Assembly (NCBI RefSeq): GCF_004402705.1
Contig: NZ_SOFM01000010.1
Span: 62,001 to 126,000 of the forward strand
Direction of reading: 5' to 3'
DNA from: Cryobacterium mannosilyticum
Lineage (GTDB): Bacteria; Actinomycetota; Actinomycetes; Actinomycetales; Microbacteriaceae
Length of the DNA stretch: 64,000 bases
Shown here: piece by piece, positions 58,832 to 64,000 of the stretch
Layout of the letters: every line of letters starts with the position of its first letter
Position numbering within the stretch: position 1 is the stretch's first letter
Made by a program: the position numbers and the translations under genes
Notes under the pieces: model-generated
Databases searched by the model: none
What the model saw: only the letters and a program-made list of their open reading frames with translations
What the model was told of the DNA's origin: nothing

Positions 58832-60715
58832 GTGCAGTTCCACCACCACGGATACGTGTCCACCGATCCCCGCATACAAGACGCCGCGGGCGTCGGCCTC
58901 GATCGCCCCGACGAGCTCCCCGAGAACGTCGACGTTCTCATCGTCGGCACCGGCCCCGCGGGCATGATCACCGCCGCCCAGCTCTCTAAGTTCCCGGGCA
59001 TCACCACCCGCATCGTGGAGCGCCGCGGCGAACGCCTGGCGATCGGGCAGGCCGACGGCATCCAGGCCCGCAGCGTCGAGACCTTCCAGGCGTTCGGCTT
59101 CGCGGAGCGCATCATCGCCGAGGCCTACCGCATCACCGAGATGGCGTTCTGGAAACCCGACCCCGCAGACCCGTCCCGCATCGTGCGCACCGCCCGCGCC
59201 GTCGACGACCCCACCGGCATCAGCGAGTTCCCGCACCTGATCGTCAACCAGGCCCGCGTGCTGGACTACTTCGGCGAGGTGATGGCCAATTCGCCGACGC
59301 GGATGAAACCCGATTTCGGCTTCGACTTCCGCAGCCTCGTGAACACCGACGCGGGCGAGTATCCCGTGACGGTGACGCTCGTGCACACGACCGGGGAACG
59401 GGCGGGCCAGGAGCGCATCGTGCACGCCAAGTACGTGGTCGGCGCCGACGGCGCCCGGAGCGCCGTGCGCGACTCGATCGGCGCCGTGATGGCCGGCGAC
59501 CAGGCCTTCCACGCCTGGGGAGTGATGGACGTCCTCGCGGTCACCGACTTCCCGGACATCCGCACGAAGTGCGCGATCCAGTCCGGCTCGGGCGGGAACA
59601 TCCTGCACATCCCCCGGGAGGGCGGCTACCTGTTCCGCATGTACGTCGACCTGGGCGAGGTGGCCCCCGACGACAACGGGGCCGTGCGCAAGACGACGAT
59701 CGAGGAGATCATCGTGAAGGCGAACGAAATCCTGCACCCCTACACGCTGGACGTGAAGAACGTGGCCTGGCACAGCGTGTACGAGGTCGCCCACCGGCTC
59801 ACCGACCGGTTCGACGACGTGCTCCCCCACGAGATCGGCACCCGCACCCCGCGCGTGTTCATCACCGGTGACGCCTGCCACACGCACAGCGCCAAGGCCG
59901 GCCAGGGCATGAACGTGTCCATGCAGGACGGCTTCAACCTGGGCTGGAAGCTCGCCTATGTGCTCGACGGTCGCAGCCCCGAGTCGCTGCTCGGCACCTA
60001 CTCCGCCGAACGCCAGGTGATCGCGAAAAACCTGATCGACTTCGACAAGGAGTGGTCGAGCCTGATGGCGACGAGGCCGGAGGACCTCGAGGTGCCGCTG
60101 GAAGACTTCTACACCCGAACGGCCGAGTTCCCGGCCGGTTTCATGACCCAGTACCCGCCGTCGATGCTGGTCGGCGAGGCAACGCACCAGGATCTCGCCA
60201 CCGGGTTCCCGGTCGGCAAGCGCTTCAAGTCCGCCCCGGTCGTGCGGGTCGCCGACGCCAACCCCGTGCAGCTCGGGCACCACCACCGTGCCGACGGACG
60301 CTGGCGGGTGTACGCGTTCGCGGATGCCCACCTCTCCGGTGAGCCCTCGGCCCTCGCCGACTGGGCGCACTGGCTTCAGACCTCGCCCGAGTCGCCGCTT
60401 GGCGTGCACACCCCCGCGGGCAGCGATATCGACAGCGTCTTCGATGTCAAGGTGGTGTACCAGCAGGACCACACCGGCGTCGACGTCGGCCGGGTGCCCG
60501 AGGCGTTCCTGCCCAGGACCGGCCCGTTCGAGCTGATCGACTACGAGAAGCTGTACGCCGCCGACCCGGAGCACGACATCTTCGAGCTCCGCGGGATCAG
60601 CCGGGACGGCGCCGTCGTCGTCGTGCGCCCCGACCAGTACGTGGCGAACGTGCTGCCCCTGGCCGCGACGGCGGAGCTCGCTGCGTTCTTCCGGCAGATG
60701 CTGCTCCCCCGGTAG
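58832..60715 (+). CDS. FAD-dependent aromatic hydroxylase (phenol 2- / 3-hydroxybenzoate 4-monooxygenase type)
   Basis: The 627-residue flavoprotein monooxygenase starts at the GTG at 58832 with GAGGAAG upstream. It has the dinucleotide motif DVLIVGTGPAGMITAAQL, the GADGARSAVRDSIG motif, the FAD ribityl motif FITGDACHTHSAKAGQGMN and a C-terminal thioredoxin-like dimerisation domain (about 440-627, with AFADAHLSG). This layout matches phenol hydroxylase and MobA-type 3-hydroxybenzoate 4-hydroxylase. It inserts one oxygen into an aromatic ring using NAD(P)H. The substrate cannot be decided from sequence alone. Confidence 0.88.
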   Translation: MQFHHHGYVSTDPRIQDAAGVGLDRPDELPENVDVLIVGTGPAGMITAAQLSKFPGITTRIVERRGERLAIGQADGIQARSVETFQAFGFAERIIAEAYRITEMAFWKPDPADPSRIVRTARAVDDPTGISEFPHLIVNQARVLDYFGEVMANSPTRMKPDFGFDFRSLVNTDAGEYPVTVTLVHTTGERAGQERIVHAKYVVGADGARSAVRDSIGAVMAGDQAFHAWGVMDVLAVTDFPDIRTKCAIQSGSGGNILHIPREGGYLFRMYVDLGEVAPDDNGAVRKTTIEEIIVKANEILHPYTLDVKNVAWHSVYEVAHRLTDRFDDVLPHEIGTRTPRVFITGDACHTHSAKAGQGMNVSMQDGFNLGWKLAYVLDGRSPESLLGTYSAERQVIAKNLIDFDKEWSSLMATRPEDLEVPLEDFYTRTAEFPAGFMTQYPPSMLVGEATHQDLATGFPVGKRFKSAPVVRVADANPVQLGHHHRADGRWRVYAFADAHLSGEPSALADWAHWLQTSPESPLGVHTPAGSDIDSVFDVKVVYQQDHTGVDVGRVPEAFLPRTGPFELIDYEKLYAADPEHDIFELRGISRDGAVVVVRPDQYVANVLPLAATAELAAFFRQMLLPR

Positions 60716-60742
60716 ACGTCACCGCCCGGCGGCCGCGCTCCG

Positions 60743-61165
60743 CTACTCGGCGGGCGGGCGCTGCCGTTGCCGTTTGGTTTCCGACCGCTGCTGCTTGGCG
60801 GCCAGGTGCCGCCGCCCAGACCCTCGGGTGGGTTTGGTCGGGCGGCGGGGAGCCGCCGCGGGGGCAAGCCCGGCCGCGACGAGTTCGGCAAGCTTGGCCA
60901 GGGCGATCTCGCGATTGCGCAGCTGCGATCGCCGCTCTGAGGCGGTCACGGTGATCACCCCGGCGATGAGCCGCCGGCCGAGGCGGGTGATCAGCAGCAT
61001 CCGCTGATCGTCGGTGAGCGCGGCCGACTCGGCGACGTTCCAGAACAGTTCGACCCGGCTGTCCGAGGTGTTGACGTGCTGGCCGCCCGGGCCGGACGAC
61101 CGCGAGAACCGCCAGCCGAGTTCCGACGCGGGAATCGTGAGCGCGGGTGACACCTCCAGGTCCAT
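60743..61165 (-). CDS. arfB: Alternative ribosome-rescue factor ArfB (peptidyl-tRNA hydrolase)
   Basis: This 140-residue release-factor-like protein has the catalytic GGQ in SSGPGGQHVNTSDSR, at about residues 26-28. The C-terminus is a basic tail (RRHLAAKQQRSETKRQRQR), which in ArfB (YaeJ) enters the empty mRNA channel of stalled ribosomes. It hydrolyses peptidyl-tRNA on non-stop complexes. The start at 61165 follows a G-run; a longer frame back to 61207 is less likely. Confidence 0.92.
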   Translation of the reverse strand: MDLEVSPALTIPASELGWRFSRSSGPGGQHVNTSDSRVELFWNVAESAALTDDQRMLLITRLGRRLIAGVITVTASERRSQLRNREIALAKLAELVAAGLAPAAAPRRPTKPTRGSGRRHLAAKQQRSETKRQRQRPPAE

Positions 61166-61234
61166 CCCCCCAGCGTGGCACGATCCGAGGTCGAGCGAGC
61201 GCCGCACGGGGCTCTGAGAGCGAACGCGTTGCGC

Positions 61235-62173
61235 TCAGGCGGAGCCGACTGGGGGTTCGCCGTGCAGCGGCAGCGTGCGCACGCTCTCGAACTCGCGCAA
61301 TTGTCCGTCCACGGGGTCGGTGAATCGCACCTCGCTGGCCAGGAGCTGCAGCGGGCGGGTGAAGTCGTCGATCTCGACGTCCTGGACGACCGGGTACACC
61401 GGGTCATCGATGATGGGAATGCCGAGGCCCAGCATGTGCATCCGCAGCTGATGCGTGCGCCCGGTCCTCGGCGTCAGCCGGTAGACGGCCGCGTCCTCGA
61501 CGACCGTCTCCAGCTCGATCAGCGACTCCGCGTTGGGCGGCAGGTCGGCCACCAGCTCGGCCTGCCACTGGCCTCGGCGCGTGGTGAGGTGGTTGCGCAC
61601 GGTGACGGGCAGATCCAGATCGGGCCGCAGCGGGGCCAGCGCCCGGTAGGTCTTGCCGACCTCGCCGCGCTGGAACATCGACTGGTACGCCCCGCGCCAG
61701 CGTCGTTCGGTGGCCAGGATCAGCAGCCCCGACGTCACCCGGTCCAGCCGGTGCAGCGGCGAGAGCTCGGGCAGTCCGAGCTCGGCGCGCAGGCGCACCA
61801 CCACGCTCTGCAGAACGTGCCGGCCGCGGGGGATGCTCGAGAGAAAGGCCGGCTTGTCGATCACCACGATTCGCGCGTCCTGGTGCACGATGTGGACGAT
61901 CCCGGGCACGAAGGCCTCATCGGCGAGATCGCGGTGGAACCAGACGAAGGTGTGCGGCGCATACGGGTCGCCGTCGACGACCGGCGTGCCCGAGTGGTAG
62001 GCGAAGCGCTCCCCGGCCAGAAACCCGGTCACGTCGACGAACTCGGACAACCGCTCGTTCAGCCAGGCGCCCATGCTCGGCCACGGGTGCGCTGGGGCGC
62101 TGCCCCGTTCCGGGGTGCACACCCACGCCGCATCGAGCCCGTGACGTTGCGGCAACGGGGAAGGTGGGGGCAT
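61235..62173 (-). CDS. RluA-family pseudouridine synthase
   Basis: The 312-residue enzyme has the catalytic Asp in LHRLDRVTSGLL, the substrate motifs VGKTYRAL and LTPRTGRTHQLRMHML, and a VIDKPAFLSSIP motif near residue 110. There is no clear S4 domain at the N-terminus, though residues 30-75 (FVDVTGFLAGERFAYHSGTPV) carry a related short segment. It isomerises uridine in rRNA or tRNA. The ATG at 62173 is used. It is likely co-transcribed with the phosphatase upstream. Confidence 0.9.
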   Translation of the reverse strand: MPPPSPLPQRHGLDAAWVCTPERGSAPAHPWPSMGAWLNERLSEFVDVTGFLAGERFAYHSGTPVVDGDPYAPHTFVWFHRDLADEAFVPGIVHIVHQDARIVVIDKPAFLSSIPRGRHVLQSVVVRLRAELGLPELSPLHRLDRVTSGLLILATERRWRGAYQSMFQRGEVGKTYRALAPLRPDLDLPVTVRNHLTTRRGQWQAELVADLPPNAESLIELETVVEDAAVYRLTPRTGRTHQLRMHMLGLGIPIIDDPVYPVVQDVEIDDFTRPLQLLASEVRFTDPVDGQLREFESVRTLPLHGEPPVGSA

Positions 62174-62189
62174 CACCGTATCGTACGTC

Positions 62190-62870
62190 TCACGCGACCT
62201 GCCCGCACGAGGAGTCGACGCCCGCGGCGGCCCACTTCCCCTCCTGCCAGGACACACTGACCACGCCACAATTCGGCACGCTCGCGCCGAAGCGATGTTC
62301 GGGCACCAGGCTGCGAAGCAGGCTCCCGAGCACACTTCCGTGGGTCACCACGAGCACGTCACCGGCATCCTGCTCGGCTGCGCGCCCTGCCGCGGCGACC
62401 ACGACCTCGAGTGCGGCCGTGACGCGTGCGGTGACATCGGCCCCGGTCTCGGCGCGGCCGATCGGGTCGAGACGATGGATGCTGTCGATGACGCTGTCGA
62501 AGCCGTCGGCCGTCACTCCCGGCCAGTCGGCCGGGCTCGGGGCGTAGCGTTTGCCGTGCGCCTCGAAGACCGGCGTCCAGAGGTCGGCGTTGGGCTGGCC
62601 CTCCCAGCTGCCGAAGTGCCACTCGCGCAGTTCCCGCAGCGGCGTCGGCTCCAGCTGCGGATGCCCGGCGAGCGCCGCCGTCATCGTCGAGCGGGTGCGG
62701 GTGAGATCGCTCACGAACGCCGCGGCCAGCGGAACGTCACGCATCCGTTCGCCGAGGGCGGCGGCCTGGCGTTCGCCGCGTTCGGTCAGCGGAGAGTCGC
62801 ACCAGCCCTGCAGTTGCCCGCTGACGTTGAAAAGGGTTTCCGCGTGCCGGACGAAGTGGATCTGGGCCAT
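62190..62870 (-). CDS. Histidine phosphatase family protein
   Basis: The 226-residue protein has the phospho-His signature IHFVRHAETLFNVSG, LTERGERQAAALG and the second catalytic His in VLVVTHGSVLGSLLRSL. Phosphoglycerate-mutase-like phosphatases act on small phosphate esters. The 17-base gap to the pseudouridine synthase suggests one transcript. It lies next to SCO1664 and DUF3090, the block seen near mshC in many actinobacteria. Confidence 0.88.
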   Translation of the reverse strand: MAQIHFVRHAETLFNVSGQLQGWCDSPLTERGERQAAALGERMRDVPLAAAFVSDLTRTRSTMTAALAGHPQLEPTPLRELREWHFGSWEGQPNADLWTPVFEAHGKRYAPSPADWPGVTADGFDSVIDSIHRLDPIGRAETGADVTARVTAALEVVVAAAGRAAEQDAGDVLVVTHGSVLGSLLRSLVPEHRFGASVPNCGVVSVSWQEGKWAAAGVDSSCGQVA

Positions 62871-62987
62871 GGTGGGTGAGGCCTTTCGGTTGTCTGGAGC
62901 ATTCCGGGCGCGCAACCGCGCCGAAAATCGGAATCAGGCCAGGAAGAATTGGGGGCCGGTCAAAAGTCTAGGCCGAGAGAATCGCTC

Positions 62988-63782
62988 TCAGAACAGCGGC
63001 CAGGGCACCGCGGGCATCTGCCCGTGCGGGGCGGGGAATCGCCCTTCGGCGCGCAACCGGTCGCAGCGTGCGGCGAGGGCGGCGATCTCCGGGTCGCTGA
63101 GCAACCCGGCGAGGGTCTCCCCGAGCCCGCCGGCCAGCTGGGAGACGACCCGGTCGATCCCGGCCAGCTCCTCGGCGGTGAGCGCCTCACCTATCCACCC
63201 CCAGAGCACGGTGCGCAGCTTGTGGTCGGCGTGGAAGGTGAGTCCGTGGTCGACGCCGTGACGGTGGCCGCCCGGCATCGCGAGGATGTGGTCGCCCTTG
63301 CGATCGGCGTTGTTCACGACGATGTCGAACACCGCCATCCGTCGCAGCGCGGCCGAGTCCTCGTGGATGAGCGTGACCTGGTTGCCCTGCTCGTCCGTCC
63401 CGTCGAGCACGGGGCGCCAGCCTGCCTCGGGCACGGCTCCCGATCCGACCAGGTCGACGGCATCCTGTTCGGGGTCGGACTCCTGCCAGAGCTGCACCAT
63501 CCCCCGGCCCATCGGGCCGTCGCGCAGCCAGGTGCGGGGCACCACGTTCCAGCCGAAGACCTCCGAGACCAGGTACGCCGCGGCCTCCCGGCCGGCGAGA
63601 TCGCCGTCGGGGAAATCCCACAACGGATGCTCGCCGGCGATGGGCTTGTAGACGACCGTGACGCCGCCGATGCTGCCGAGGAAGGTCGCGTTCGAGGCCG
63701 TCGTGATCCGGCCCGTGAGCTCGAGCTCGCCGTCGCGGAGGTCGGTATCGGCATCCGCGTCGGAGCCGGCCTCGGGCGGCAT
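62988..63782 (-). CDS. SCO1664 family protein
   Basis: The 264-residue protein resembles the SCO1664 family (distant kinase-like fold) with GGVTVVYKPIAGEHPLWDFP, LAGREAAAYLVSEVFGW, MAVFDIVVNNADRKGDHIL and HGVDHGLTFHADHKLRTVLW. The pattern Lys, Asn-Asn-Ala-Asp-Arg-Lys and Asp-His resembles catalytic and metal loops of phosphatidylinositol-kinase-like proteins. The molecular role is not known. Its ATG overlaps the stop of the DUF3090 gene (ATGA). Confidence 0.9.
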   Translation of the reverse strand: MPPEAGSDADADTDLRDGELELTGRITTASNATFLGSIGGVTVVYKPIAGEHPLWDFPDGDLAGREAAAYLVSEVFGWNVVPRTWLRDGPMGRGMVQLWQESDPEQDAVDLVGSGAVPEAGWRPVLDGTDEQGNQVTLIHEDSAALRRMAVFDIVVNNADRKGDHILAMPGGHRHGVDHGLTFHADHKLRTVLWGWIGEALTAEELAGIDRVVSQLAGGLGETLAGLLSDPEIAALAARCDRLRAEGRFPAPHGQMPAVPWPLF

Positions 63783-64000
63783 CAGGGACTGCCGGGGAGG
63801 GCGCAGGTGTGCCCGTCCTCGTCGATGGGCTCGCCGCAGAACGGGCAGAGTGGGCGGCCTGCCCCCACCACTTCGCGGGTGCGCTTCGCGAACGCCCGGG
63901 CGGTGCCGACCGGCATCCGCACCAGCAGCACATCCTCCGGCTCCGGCGCGGCCTCGTCGAACTCGTCGGCCTCGCCCTCCACGAGCGGGTAGGCCTCGAC
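63782..64000 (-). CDS. DUF3090 domain protein, C-terminal part (cut by window edge)
   Basis: The last 72 codons are present, reading from the window end to the TGA at 63782. The segment LLVRMPVGTARAFAKRTREVV is followed by CPFCGEPIDEDGHTC, a zinc-ribbon-like end typical of DUF3090. It is coupled to SCO1664. In actinobacteria mshC (mycothiol synthesis) is often the next gene in the series, so it may lie just outside the window. Confidence 0.9.
   Translation of the reverse strand, partial: VEAYPLVEGEADEFDEAAPEPEDVLLVRMPVGTARAFAKRTREVVGAGRPLCPFCGEPIDEDGHTCALPGSP

Overview
The window is high-GC DNA with short intergenic gaps, many ATGA/GTGA start-stop overlaps and frequent GTG starts. The gene content (DUF6230/DUF6114 surface locus, DUF3090 - SCO1664 - histidine phosphatase block, MalT-type LuxR giant regulator, DUF1206, Dyp peroxidase with PCu(A)C and CopC) points to an actinobacterium, most likely Microbacteriaceae. 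The genus cannot be fixed from this sequence alone. I see no rRNA, tRNA, CRISPR array, phage or insertion sequence.

Layout. 1-9.5 kb: a sortase C-terminus cut by the window edge, then housekeeping-type genes (MmcQ/YjbR, luciferase-like oxidoreductase, isoprenylcysteine methyltransferase-like, UspA, antibiotic-biosynthesis monooxygenase, a shortened AlkD-like protein, fadD, a secreted LVIVD/PA-domain protein, a DEAD-box helicase). 9.6-12.2 kb: TetR divergent from a DUF6230-DUF6114-secreted protein operon. 12.2-15.6 kb: DUF4386, a DHA2 exporter with divergent TetR, and a thioredoxin-like protein. 15.6-20.6 kb: PhoX-like phosphatase, then a copper/haem cluster (CopC, PCu(A)C lipoprotein, Dyp peroxidase, His/Met-rich membrane protein).

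20.7-33.0 kb is a reactive-sulfur regulon. A CstR-type CsoR-family repressor that lacks the copper His is surrounded by eight copies of the palindrome ATACCC-N4-GGGTAT. The copies precede two CxxC membrane proteins, a persulfide dioxygenase-rhodanese / NiCoT / rhodanese / TauE operon, a thioredoxin and MFS gene, a rhodanese lipoprotein, a sulfide:quinone-oxidoreductase-like flavoprotein and an unannotated 38-residue Cys-rich protein. In every promoter I can read, the last TAT of the operator is the first half of the -10 box. Embedded in the region is a two-component system beside a DUF2202 protein.

33.1-46.2 kb: a tandem PAP2 phosphatase, DUF1206, an aldehyde dehydrogenase, and a TetR-MFS module ending in a deleted DJ-1/PfpI gene. 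That TetR is divergent from an alpha/beta hydrolase, a tiny protein and a serine hydrolase. A 927-residue MalT-like regulator and a HAD phosphatase with a damaged or non-canonical start follow. 46.3-48.7 kb: a short UvrA-like protein.

48.8-54.8 kb is a five-gene set matching the Escherichia coli ygc genes (transporter ygcS, FGGY kinase ygcE, SDR ygcW, FAD oxidase ygcU, GlpP-type antiterminator ygcP). The four catabolic genes form one minus-strand operon. Its leader carries a strong intrinsic terminator and the divergent gene is the antiterminator, so the likely control is transcription antitermination. This is the best candidate for an undescribed system here.

54.8-64 kb: a 993-residue kinase - M23-like - class III aminotransferase fusion (predicted amino-alcohol kinase plus phospho-lyase), a MOSC protein, an aromatic hydroxylase with a palindromic operator, ArfB, a RluA-type pseudouridine synthase and the conserved actinobacterial histidine phosphatase - SCO1664 - DUF3090 block.
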